DNA of 64,000 nt from Myxococcota bacterium (GTDB taxonomy: Bacteria > Myxococcota_A > UBA9160 > UBA6930). Below are positions 35,225-43,206 of this stretch, one piece after another (position 1 is the first letter of the stretch; every line of letters begins with the position of its first letter). A program made the position numbers and the translations under genes. The notes under the pieces were generated by a model. It had not been told where the DNA came from and ran no database searches. It saw nothing but the letters and a program-made list of their open reading frames with translations. Where the stretch lies: contig JANQOX010000005.1 of NCBI GenBank assembly GCA_028285625.1, positions 789,773-853,772 of the forward strand, read 5' to 3'.

Positions 35225-35983
35225 TCAGTCGAGGTGCTCCTCGAGTGCCGCAAGCACGACCTGGGGATCCGTGCGCCGCTGATAGTTGTCGGAGACGTCC
35301 ATCCACAGCACGGTGCCGTCGGCGCCCACGAGCAAGGAGGTCGGCACCGGCAGCGCCTCGATCTCGTCCCTGGGGTTGCCCGAGTGAGCGCCCTGATTGC
35401 GCAGCCCGAACGCGTCGGTCACCGCGAGCGTACGGTCCGAGAGCATGATCGCCTGCAGTCCGTGGACGCGTCGGCCCTCTCGGATTTCCTCGGGACGGTC
35501 GGTGCTGACCGTGAGCACCTGCACGCCCCGTTCGTCGAACTCGGCCCGGAGTTCTTCCCATCGCCGCAACTCGGCGACACAGTAGGGTCACCAGTGGGCT
35601 CGGAAGAACTTGATGAGGACGGGTTTGCCGAGCAGGACCGCCGAGTCGAAGATCTCTCCTCGCTCGTCCGGTGCGCTGAAGGCTGGAACCTTGTCGCCCA
35701 CCTGAATCGCGTTCGGCGGCAGGATCTGCTCGCTGATGCTGACGGTGAAGGGCAGGAACAGGCCCACGGCGATGCCCGGGAGCGCCGCGATGCGGCCGAT
35801 CCACCCCGCCTTCACCAGTGCTGCCATGCCGAGAGCTGCGGCGCCGAGCCAGACGCCCACGAAGAGCGTCCGGTTCTCGGGGAGGTCCACGGCCCGGGCC
35901 TGGCTGAACCACAGCATGGCGCAGCCGATGGCGATGACGGGCGCGGCCACACCGATCCCGTTCCATAGCTTCTTGGAGTTCAT
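35225..35983 (-). CDS. Membrane-anchored peroxiredoxin-like selenoprotein, TGA read as selenocysteine
   Basis: Read through the in-frame TGA at 35590-35588, this is a single 252-residue protein. Residues 1-85 hold about three hydrophobic helices (8-26, 40-56, 62-80). Residues 92-252 are an AhpC/TSA-like redoxin: VGDKVPAFSAPDERGEIFD, PVLIKFFRAHW, then U132-P-Y-C135, VAELRRWEELRAEF, and GVQVLTVSTDRPEEIREG. Cysteine relatives have HWCPYC here, so the TGA replaces exactly the active-site cysteine, and the same frame continues without interruption on both sides. A SECIS-like hairpin begins eight or nine bases downstream. It lies 53 bp after a DsbD-like reductase gene, its probable electron donor, and 10 bp before a small membrane protein. 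The alternative, a nonsense mutation, is less likely given the position, motif and hairpin. Without selenium, only a 131-residue membrane stub would be made. Confidence 0.85.
35559..35579 (-). promoter_or_regulatory. Bacterial SECIS-like hairpin
   Basis: In the mRNA, UCGCCG (35577-35572) pairs perfectly with CGGCGA (35566-35561) around the five-base loop AGUUG; G-U and U-G wobbles (35578/35560 and 35579/35559) extend the stem to eight pairs. The second loop base is G (35570), 18 bases after the UGA, with 16 bases between the UGA and the loop. Bacterial SECIS elements, which recruit SelB at the ribosome, are defined by a short stem inside the coding sequence at this distance with a G among the first two loop bases. 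Confidence 0.8.
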
Positions 35984-36036
35984 GTCGCGTCTTCCTTCAA
36001 TCGGTGCTTCCGGAGCATAGGTCCGGTCGCGGGCGT

Positions 36037-38406
36037 TCAGACACCCCGGCTGCGGCCCGCTTCGCGAAGTACCTCGAGCGTCGCGTCGAGGGTGAGCAGC
36101 TCGGGGAGGAGCTCCGGCGCCCTGTCGGGGTCGGCGGGGTAGACGACGTACATCGGGACGCCCGCGCGGCCCCACTCTGCGAGCTCGAGGGTGATCGCGT
36201 CGTCCCGTGTCGTCCAGTCGGCCTTGAACGACGCATAGCCCCACTTCTCGAGCTCGTCGCGCACGGCGCCCTGCGAGAGCACCACGGCTTCGTTCACCTT
36301 GCAGGTGATGCACCAGTCGGCCGTGAACTCGACGAAGACGGGGCGACCGGCGGCTCGCTCGCGAGCCACCGCAGTGGGATCGAAGGCCTTCCACGGGATG
36401 CCGTCGGGCGAAGTGGCGAGGACCCCGGGCGTGTCGCCGCCGGGCGGGGGATCGGAGGGCGCAACCGCGAGGGCGCCGACGACGAAGGCGAGGGTCACGG
36501 CGGTCAGCCCTCGTGCGAGCCCGGTGCGCGCCGTCGCCTGGGCGAGTCCGAGGGCCCAAACGAGGAGCGCGACGACGAGGAGGTACGCGATGAGCAGCGA
36601 CTGCGCGTCGACGCCAAGTGCGCGCCCTGCGACCCACGCCAGCCAGACCACGGTCGCCAGCAGCGCAAAGGCGAGAGCCTGTCGAACGCGCAGCATCCAG
36701 GGGCCGGGGCGCGGGACGAACCGCGCCCAGCCGGGGACGAGGGCCACGAGCACGAAGGGAGCAGCGAGCCCGACGCCGATGGCGGTGAACACGCCGAAGA
36801 TCACCAGGCCAGAGCTCGCAAAGGCGAACCCGACGGCCGTCCCGAGGAAGGGTGCCGTGCACGGCGTCGCCAGCGCGACGGCGAGCGTGCCCTCGAAGAA
36901 GCTGCGCGACGGGTGGGAGGGGCCGGCCGAGTGTCCGAGGTCGGGACCCGAGGGTTGGAGCGTGATCTCGAACGCACCGAAGAGGTTCAGCGCGAACACG
37001 ACCAGGATCGTGCAGATCGCAGCCAGGAAGATCGGGTCCTGAAGCTGGAATCCCCAGCCGACCGCGGAGCCCGCGGCGCGCAGTGCGACGACGACGGCGG
37101 CGAGCGCCCACATCGAAGCCACCACGCCCGCGAGATAGGCCAGGCCGTGCCGTACGACCTGCTCGCGCTCGGCCTGGGCGAGGTCGGTGATCGCGAAGAT
37201 CTTGATCGCGAGGACCGGAAGCACGCATGGCATGAGGTTGAGGATCAGCCCTCCGAGGAGCGCGAGCATCAGGGCGAGGGCGAGCGTGGGGGTGGCCGGC
37301 CTCGCGCCCGACGAACCCGCACGCTCCTCGTCGTCGGGGGCCGAGGGGAGGGCGGCGATCACTTCGAAGGCGGCCGAAGAACCGCCCTTCGGATCCACGG
37401 CGATCGGCACGTCCACTACGAGGTGCGCCGGGCCGTCGGCTCGCGCGAGCGGAACCACACCGCGCAGGCGCTGCCCTGCGAGTTGCGACTCGTTCTCGAA
37501 GGCATGCGCGCTCAGGACGAGGGAGAAGCCGCGCCCCGAGTCGGTTGCAGCGGTCGGTGCATGCGAGAGGCCGAGTGCGGAGAGGCGCAGGTCGGACCGC
37601 TCCGGGATGAAGGCGTCACTCGCATCGGTGGCGTCGAGCGTCCAAGGACGGCAGTCCCGACCTCGCTCGTGGCACGAAGTGATCTCCAGAACGAGCGCGA
37701 AGTCGTCCCCCGCCGAGGCCGCATCCCGAGAGGCGCGCGCTACGACGGATGCTCCGAGCGCCTCGGGCGTTCGAGGAAGACGCGAAGCGGCCAGCTCGAA
37801 CCGATCGCGAATCGGAGGCGCCGCGGGAGCGTGCGTCTCTCCCACCGGGATCGAGCTGGCGAGCTGGATGCGCCCGGGGATGCACTCGATCAGACAGGCG
37901 ACGAAGTCGACGTCCACCTCGAGGCTCCATGAACCCGTCGCGGCCTTCGCGACGACGGCCTGCTGGGCCAGCAAGACGTCGCCCTCGTACCCGAAGGTCG
38001 TCAACAGCCCTTCGGCCTCACGGAACACTCGAGGAGCCGGCCACCGAATGGGGCCGATCTCGCTCCCGGGCGCGCGCCACGTCAGCTCGGTGGCCGCACC
38101 GGAGTCGCCGGGATGCTTCCAGTACACGTGCCAGCCCGGCTCGAGTTCCAGCAGCACGCCGATCCGAACGGAGTCGCCCGGGGCAACCCGGGCCGCGTCG
38201 ACCAACAGTTCGGCACGGACCCGTGCGTCGCTCCCGCCGAGCGCGGTCTCGCCACGCGGGCCAGGTGCCGCGAGTGCCGAGGGAGCGCTCAGGACGAGCA
38301 GCCCGAGCATGGCCATGCCGATCATGGCTCCCCGCCGCGTCGAGCGGCGCCGTCGGCGGTAGACGGGTGCCGATCCAGGCGATGTGGCGGCGGTTTCATG
38401 GGGCAT
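36037..38406 (-). CDS. DsbD/ScsB-like thiol:disulfide interchange protein
   Basis: 789 residues. A basic N-terminus with hydrophobic core ending SALAAPG gives a signal peptide (up to about residue 47). The periplasmic N-domain (about 48-365) carries CLIECIPG and SCHERGRDC cysteine pairs. The eight-helix core (about 370-640) has the two reactive cysteines in NLMPCVLPVLAIKIF and ATPCTAPFLG. The C-terminal thioredoxin domain has ADWCITCKVNE (CxxC). DsbD-type proteins carry electrons from cytoplasmic thioredoxin across the inner membrane to periplasmic thiol proteins. First gene of an operon with the selenoredoxin, a membrane protein and a GST. An internal ATG (MIGMAMLG) about 27 codons in may be the true start. 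Confidence 0.92.
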   Translation of the reverse strand: MPHETAATSPGSAPVYRRRRRSTRRGAMIGMAMLGLLVLSAPSALAAPGPRGETALGGSDARVRAELLVDAARVAPGDSVRIGVLLELEPGWHVYWKHPGDSGAATELTWRAPGSEIGPIRWPAPRVFREAEGLLTTFGYEGDVLLAQQAVVAKAATGSWSLEVDVDFVACLIECIPGRIQLASSIPVGETHAPAAPPIRDRFELAASRLPRTPEALGASVVARASRDAASAGDDFALVLEITSCHERGRDCRPWTLDATDASDAFIPERSDLRLSALGLSHAPTAATDSGRGFSLVLSAHAFENESQLAGQRLRGVVPLARADGPAHLVVDVPIAVDPKGGSSAAFEVIAALPSAPDDEERAGSSGARPATPTLALALMLALLGGLILNLMPCVLPVLAIKIFAITDLAQAEREQVVRHGLAYLAGVVASMWALAAVVVALRAAGSAVGWGFQLQDPIFLAAICTILVVFALNLFGAFEITLQPSGPDLGHSAGPSHPSRSFFEGTLAVALATPCTAPFLGTAVGFAFASSGLVIFGVFTAIGVGLAAPFVLVALVPGWARFVPRPGPWMLRVRQALAFALLATVVWLAWVAGRALGVDAQSLLIAYLLVVALLVWALGLAQATARTGLARGLTAVTLAFVVGALAVAPSDPPPGGDTPGVLATSPDGIPWKAFDPTAVARERAAGRPVFVEFTADWCITCKVNEAVVLSQGAVRDELEKWGYASFKADWTTRDDAITLELAEWGRAGVPMYVVYPADPDRAPELLPELLTLDATLEVLREAGRSRGV

Positions 38407-38502
38407 GCGTGCTGGCCTTGCTGGCGCGCGGGTCGAGACGCGTGTCCGGTGCCATGAGATCGGAAGGGGCGTCCGCGGATCCGATCCGGTTGACTCTACC
38501 GA

Positions 38503-38544
38503 ATGAGAGTGCGAGTCTCATCCCGAATGAGACGCATGGTCTCA
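38503..38544. promoter_or_regulatory. Tandem palindromic operators between DsbD-like and TetR genes
   Basis: Two palindromes stand side by side: ATGAGA-N7-TCTCAT (38503-38521) and TGAGAC-N5-GTCTCA (38528-38544). The word GAATGAGA starts each one, 24 bp apart (38501 and 38525). The gap is divergent, between the DsbD-like start (38406) and the TetR gene (38602), so one regulator could control the redox operon and itself. Confidence 0.65.
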
Positions 38545-38601
38545 GAACGGACCGGGTGATCCATGGAGGGCATCGCCGATCCCCGTCGGGAGGCTTCGAG
38601 C

Positions 38602-39213
38602 ATGGCCGAGGCGGGAGCGCCCGCGCCCCAAGGCTTCCAGGGCAGTCCGGCGGCCGCGCGCAGGCGGGTTCGTGCATTGGACGCCTTCATCGACCTCGTC
38701 CTCGAGGGCCACCTGCCGCCCACGGTCGAGCAGGTGGCCGAGCGTGCGGGCATCTCCAAGGCCACCTTCTTTCGCTACTTCGAGAGCCTGAAGGCGATGC
38801 GGTACGACGCAGGCGCGCGCATGCTCGAGCGCTTTCCCCTCCTCCATGTGGAGAACCCCGGCCAAGGGCCCCTGCGCGAACGCATCGAGCGCTTCGTTTC
38901 GCTTCGCGTCGAACTCTGGGAGAAGGTGCACCTTCTCGCACAGCTGCAGAGGAGCCGGGTGCTGCAGGATCCCTACGCCGCTCGCATGGTCGATCGCGTG
39001 CGTGAGACAATGGTGGATCAGGTCCGCGACCACTTCGCGCCAGAGCTGCGAGAGCGTTCCGCCGCCCAACGCGACGATGTGGCGCTGCTGATCGCGATGA
39101 CCACGTCCGTCGAGTCGTGGGAGCAGTTCCGCAAGACCCATGGGCGTAGCCCGCTGCAGACACGACGCGCGTGGATGCAGGTGATCGAAGCGCTGCTGGG
39201 TACGTCGACGTGA
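38602..39213 (+). CDS. TetR-family regulator
   Basis: 203 residues from the ATG at 38602, preferred over the ATG at 38563 because GGGAGG (38588-38593) precedes it at normal spacing and the upstream region holds operator palindromes. The helix-turn-helix is VEQVAERAGISKATFFRYFE (about residues 45-64). The C-domain is diverged. Likely binds the two adjacent palindromes and controls the divergent DsbD-selenoredoxin operon and perhaps the DsbA-like gene downstream. Confidence 0.9.
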   Translation: MAEAGAPAPQGFQGSPAAARRRVRALDAFIDLVLEGHLPPTVEQVAERAGISKATFFRYFESLKAMRYDAGARMLERFPLLHVENPGQGPLRERIERFVSLRVELWEKVHLLAQLQRSRVLQDPYAARMVDRVRETMVDQVRDHFAPELRERSAAQRDDVALLIAMTTSVESWEQFRKTHGRSPLQTRRAWMQVIEALLGTST

Positions 39214-39291
39214 TCGAGGTACCCCAGCCAGGGGACTCCCAGACGATCGAGCAGGAAACCCTGAACAGCTAGGCGGATCGAGGTACGCATC

Positions 39292-40656
39292 ATGCTCGAG
39301 CCCGAGAACAACCCGAATCCCGGCCTCGTGGTCGACCCGCCGGGTTGGCTACGCGCGCTCATCAGCCGGCGGCTCCTTGGCCCCCAGGCCGACCTGCGCG
39401 TGATCCGGGCGCGTCGAGAGAAGGCCGAGGCGCGGCGCCGCCGTCGGGGTGAGCCCCACGTCGTCGAGTACTTCCATCAGCTGGACGATCCCTACTCGCA
39501 CCTTGCAGCCCAGGTGCTCGCGACGTTCGCCGCGCGCTACGACATCGTGGTGAGGCCCCACCTGATCCGCGCTACGGGCGGGGCGAGCCAGCCCGAGCTC
39601 GAGAAGCTGGCGGTCTGGGCGAGACGGGACGCCGGGCTCATCGCACCCCATCTCGGCCTCTCGTTCCCTGCAGACGCGGGCACGGTGCCCCTGCAGGACC
39701 ATCAGGTGCTCGCGGGTCGCGCGCTCCTCGCAGGCACGGACGCTGCTCGGATCGCCCGCATCGCGTCCGTCTCCGAAGCCCTCTGGGCGGGCGACGAAGC
39801 CACGCTCACCAGCCTGGCGAAAGAGGGAACGAGCGCCACCGAGCTCGACGCCGCGCTGGACGAAGGGGCCGCCCGTCTGTCCAGGCTCGGGCACTACTCC
39901 GGCGCCATGTTCTTCTACGGCGGCGAGTGGTACTGGGGGGTCGACCGCCTCTATCACCTCGAGCATCGGCTGCGCGAACTCGGCGCGTGCACGGAGCCTG
40001 AAGCCGGGTTGATCGCGCCGCGCCCGACCCCCGACGTCACGGGCATCGACGCGAGCCGGCTGCGGCTCGACTTCTACCCGTCGCTGAACTCACCCTACAC
40101 GGCGATCGTGTTCGACCGGACGATCGCCCTGAAGGACGCATGCGGCATCGAGTTCCACCACAAACCGGTACTGCCCATGGTCATGCGCGGCATCCCCGCG
40201 CCGAGGCCCAAGGCCCGGTACATCGTATTCGACACCAAGCGAGAGGGAGACGCGGAGGGCGTGCCGTTCGGCGAGCTGATCATGCCCATCGGTACGCCGA
40301 CGCGACGCGCCTACTCGCTGCTTCCCTGGGCGATGGAACAGGGCAGGGACGAGGCGTTGATGAGTTCGTTGCTCCGGCACGCGTTCGCGCTCGGGGTCGG
40401 GCTGCACACCCCGGCCGGCATGCAGAAGGCCGTGGAGGCCGCGGGCCTCGACTGGGCCGAGGCGCAGAAGGTGATCGGCGACGAGGGCTGGAAGCCCATG
40501 GTGGAGCAGCACCAGGACGAGATGGTCGATGGGCTCGGGCTGTGGGGCGTGCCGAGCTTCCGCCTCTCGGGCCCCGACGGCGAGCCCGATCTGGCCGTGT
40601 GGGGTCAGGACCGGCTCTGGCTCGTCGCCGCCGAGATCCGACGGCGGGCCGGGTGA
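39292..40656 (+). CDS. Tandem-duplicated DsbA-fold protein, HCCA-isomerase-like
   Basis: 454 residues with two DsbA/kappa-GST-type thioredoxin domains: the first starts VEYFHQLDDPYSHLAAQVLA (about residue 58), the second LDFYPSLNSPYTAIVFDRTI (about 259). The D/S-P-Y-S/T motif at the first helix, in place of CxxC, is that of 2-hydroxychromene-2-carboxylate isomerases, which use glutathione. GLWGVPSFRLSG near 419 holds the cis-Pro. No signal peptide, so it is cytoplasmic. A duplicated chain could act as an intramolecular dimer. It is 78 bp downstream of the TetR gene; its role with the thiol-redox operon is inference. Confidence 0.82.
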   Translation: MLEPENNPNPGLVVDPPGWLRALISRRLLGPQADLRVIRARREKAEARRRRRGEPHVVEYFHQLDDPYSHLAAQVLATFAARYDIVVRPHLIRATGGASQPELEKLAVWARRDAGLIAPHLGLSFPADAGTVPLQDHQVLAGRALLAGTDAARIARIASVSEALWAGDEATLTSLAKEGTSATELDAALDEGAARLSRLGHYSGAMFFYGGEWYWGVDRLYHLEHRLRELGACTEPEAGLIAPRPTPDVTGIDASRLRLDFYPSLNSPYTAIVFDRTIALKDACGIEFHHKPVLPMVMRGIPAPRPKARYIVFDTKREGDAEGVPFGELIMPIGTPTRRAYSLLPWAMEQGRDEALMSSLLRHAFALGVGLHTPAGMQKAVEAAGLDWAEAQKVIGDEGWKPMVEQHQDEMVDGLGLWGVPSFRLSGPDGEPDLAVWGQDRLWLVAAEIRRRAG

Positions 40657-40689
40657 TCGAGGCCGAGATCGGGCCGAACCAGACGCTTC

Positions 40690-41886
40690 TCAGGACCAGA
40701 CGGCGGGAAGGGCCTCGGGGCCGCGCAGCAGGATGCCCCGCGGCGCATGCCGCTCCGGCTCGATCAGCCGCAGCCCGGGCAGTCGCTCGGTCAGCACCCT
40801 CAGCGCGACCCGGAGGTTCTTCTGCGCGAGGTGCATTCCGGGACAGGTCCGCAGCCCCGGCCCGAAGGTCAGTAGATTCTCGGGCCTTCGCTCGATGTCG
40901 AAGCGATCCGGGTCGGGGTAGATGGCCGGATCGCGATTCGCGGCGGCGATTCCGAAGAGCACCGACGAGCTCGGCGGCATGACGCAGCCCTCGAACACGA
41001 TCTCGGCATCGGGTCGGCTGAAGCGCGGCTGTGCGACGACCGGCGGACACCAACGCAGCAGCTCCTGCACGGCGTCGTCGATGCGGGCCGGCTCTTCGAT
41101 GCAGGCATGCCATTCGTCGGGGTGGGTTCCGAGCGCGAAGATCAGGTTGCCGAGCGCGTCCGAGGTGGTGGTCGCTCCGGCCGTGAACACCAGGCGGATG
41201 TGCGCCAGCAGCGCATCGTAGGAGAGCGGCACCCCGTCGACCTCGGTCGCGAGCCAGCTGCTGATGACGTCGCCCGTCGGCTCGCGTCGCCGCGCCTCGA
41301 TGACGGGCTCGACGTAGCGCGTGAGCAGGGCGTCGGCCTTCCGGCTCTTGTCCAGATCGCGGCCACCGAACATCAGATCCATCGACCAGTCGTAGAAGTC
41401 CTGCTCCCGGTCTCGGGGCAGCCCGAGTTGGCGGCAGATGATCGCGAAGGCGAAGAGTCGACTGAAGGTCGCCACGAGATCGGCCTCGCCGTCGGCCTCG
41501 ATGCGGTCGACCAGCTCGTGACCGATCGGCAGCAGCTCGGTCTCTTCGAGGCGGTCGATTTCGGAGCGACGGAAGGCCGGCGTCATGGCCGGGCGCCAGA
41601 CGCGATGCTGCGGCGCATCCATCGACATGAAGGTCTCGCCGATGAAGGGCTGCGAGATGATCTGATACGCGTGGCCGGGCGGGAACCGCTCGCCATCACG
41701 GAAGGCTCGCGCGAGGGCTTCGTAGCCGACGATGTAGTGGACGGGCAGGGCGCCGCCCAGCGCCCGCACGGGGACGACGGGGGCTGCGGCGCGCAGTCCG
41801 TGCAGGGCCTCGGCGAACGCGGGGCCGGGCATCTCGTCGTAGTACCAGTCCGCCTCGGGCGGGCGCGGTGAGGCCGCGTCCGGCAC
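40690..41886 (-). CDS. Cytochrome P450 with altered I-helix
   Basis: 398 residues from a GTG at 41886 with a GGGAGAG-type site upstream. K-helix QELLRWCPPV (E-x-x-R) and haem loop TFGPGLRTCPGMHLAQKNLR with the thiolate cysteine are normal. The I-helix reads VFTAGATTTSDALGN: the acid that usually precedes the conserved Thr in AG-x-D/E-T is itself a Thr. That acid helps deliver protons to bound oxygen, so this enzyme may use peroxide, a substrate-assisted path or a different chemistry. Convergent with the DsbA-like gene. Confidence 0.92.
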   Translation of the reverse strand: MPDAASPRPPEADWYYDEMPGPAFAEALHGLRAAAPVVPVRALGGALPVHYIVGYEALARAFRDGERFPPGHAYQIISQPFIGETFMSMDAPQHRVWRPAMTPAFRRSEIDRLEETELLPIGHELVDRIEADGEADLVATFSRLFAFAIICRQLGLPRDREQDFYDWSMDLMFGGRDLDKSRKADALLTRYVEPVIEARRREPTGDVISSWLATEVDGVPLSYDALLAHIRLVFTAGATTTSDALGNLIFALGTHPDEWHACIEEPARIDDAVQELLRWCPPVVAQPRFSRPDAEIVFEGCVMPPSSSVLFGIAAANRDPAIYPDPDRFDIERRPENLLTFGPGLRTCPGMHLAQKNLRVALRVLTERLPGLRLIEPERHAPRGILLRGPEALPAVWS

Positions 41887-42030
41887 GCTCGCTCTCCCTC
41901 TCCCCAGCTCGATCTCGTCGCCGTCTGATCCGGGTCGATGACCGATGACACCGTCGCAGTTCGCGCCGATTCGGGTTCCCGCCCGCCGGGACGCGTGATG
42001 CGTCGCGCGAGGGTACTCCACGGTGGCAAG

Positions 42031-42050
42031 GCGACCATGCGCCTGGTCGC
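42031..42050. terminator. Hairpin downstream of PEP-CTERM gene
   Basis: GCGACCA (42031-42037) pairs perfectly with TGGTCGC (42044-42050) over a six-base loop, in the 238-bp gap between the PEP-CTERM gene and the P450, both on the minus strand. It could terminate the first or be an operator of the second; no T-run. Nothing else is recognisable in this gap. Confidence 0.3.
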
Positions 42051-42124
42051 GCCGACCCGTTCGGCTCCGTTGCCCGCTGCTCCCAACCGGCACGGTGTCC
42101 GAGCCGGGTCGCTCCGTGAGCGCG

Positions 42125-43033
42125 CTAGGCAGCCCGCCGGACGGCCGAGAGCCCCACGAGCGCGAGCAGCACGAGTGCGGAGGTGGCGGGCTCGGGAACC
42201 GCAGCGCCCCACAGGTTGCCGACGATGCCGCCGTCGGCCGAGTCGACCGTCCCGGTGAAGCCGGCCGGGAGCGTGAAGACCGGCCCGCCCTCGACGAACG
42301 AGAGCGTGCTCAGGAAGTCCGTCTTCGCCTCCCCGGAGTTCGGCCAGGGACCGCCGCCGCCCGCGGACGCGGTTGCCTGGAGGTCGAGCACGATCATGAC
42401 CGGCGTGTTGACGGGCACCGTGACGAGCCCCGTGGTCAAGGTCGTGCTCACGCCGCCCAGGCCGTCGGCGAGTCCGGCCAGGAGCCCGCTCTTGTTCGCG
42501 GAGCCGTCCTTGAATGCGGCGTAGGAGCCCGAGAAGCTGGAGGCCCCGATGCCGAGACCGACGTCGATCTTCGAGCTCAGGCTGCTCGGCCGCGACGGGT
42601 CTACGAAGAAGTCGCCGGACAGGTGCACGTTGAGCGCGACCTGGATCGGGTCCGTCCCCGAGGAGGAGAAGACCACGTCGTCCAGCGTCAGGATTCCGCG
42701 GCCTGCAGCCCCTTGCCCCACGGCTGCGAACTGGCCGTAGTGGCGCGCGTGGGCGGATGCGCCGACGGTTCCCGCGCCGACGGTCGCGTGGGCTTCGAGC
42801 AGCTCTCCCGTTCCCCCGCCGGTGAATCGCGAGTGGAGGGATGCCGGGGCGGCGTAGGTTCCGGCGGCGCCGCTCACCATGTGGTTGGCGCAGAAGCTGG
42901 GGGTGATCGGGTTCCCCATCCCGCAGCTCACGCTGTAGGTCGTGGCTGCGGAGGGAGCGGCCGCCAGCAGCAGCCAGGCGAGGCCCAGGGTCGCCAGACA
43001 GGCGGATCGGTGCGGCAGGGTGGAGCAGGGCAC
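42125..43033 (-). CDS. PEP-CTERM sorting domain protein
   Basis: 302 residues from a GTG at 43033 preceded by AGGAAAG. A signal peptide (LATLGLAWLLLAAAPSAA) is followed by a Gly/Ser/Ala-rich beta-type mature domain (for example GVSTTLTTGLVTVPVNTPVM). The C-terminus is VPEPATSALVLLALVGLSAV then RRAA: the full PEP-CTERM signal, which is cut by exosortase and anchors or releases the protein in the envelope or extracellular matrix. Function of the mature domain is unknown. The exosortase is not in this window. Confidence 0.88.
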   Translation of the reverse strand: MPCSTLPHRSACLATLGLAWLLLAAAPSAATTYSVSCGMGNPITPSFCANHMVSGAAGTYAAPASLHSRFTGGGTGELLEAHATVGAGTVGASAHARHYGQFAAVGQGAAGRGILTLDDVVFSSSGTDPIQVALNVHLSGDFFVDPSRPSSLSSKIDVGLGIGASSFSGSYAAFKDGSANKSGLLAGLADGLGGVSTTLTTGLVTVPVNTPVMIVLDLQATASAGGGGPWPNSGEAKTDFLSTLSFVEGGPVFTLPAGFTGTVDSADGGIVGNLWGAAVPEPATSALVLLALVGLSAVRRAA

Positions 43034-43086
43034 AGGTCTTTCCTCGGTGTCCGGAGCGGGGGGATCCCGCCCCTACATCCGGAGGC

Positions 43087-43103
43087 GCCACGTTTGACGT
43101 GGC
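43087..43103. other. GC hairpin in the gap between globin and PEP-CTERM genes
   Basis: GCCACG, loop TTTGA, CGTGGC form a perfect six-pair hairpin 55-70 bases upstream of the PEP-CTERM start and about 105 bases downstream of the globin stop (both minus strand). It may be a terminator for the globin or a 5' leader structure; no further signal supports either. Confidence 0.3.
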
Positions 43104-43206
43104 ATCGCCACGCCGGGGGCCTGGCGGCCGCGGGAGACGGCCCAGGCCGAGCCGCTGAAGCAGCGAACGAGCGTGTTCGGCGCTCGCAGCCCGACCGGGT
43201 TCGGGG

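Noticed and set aside
43087-43103. The GC hairpin as a riboswitch
   Set aside because: It is a single short stem without conserved side elements; nothing matches a known riboswitch class.
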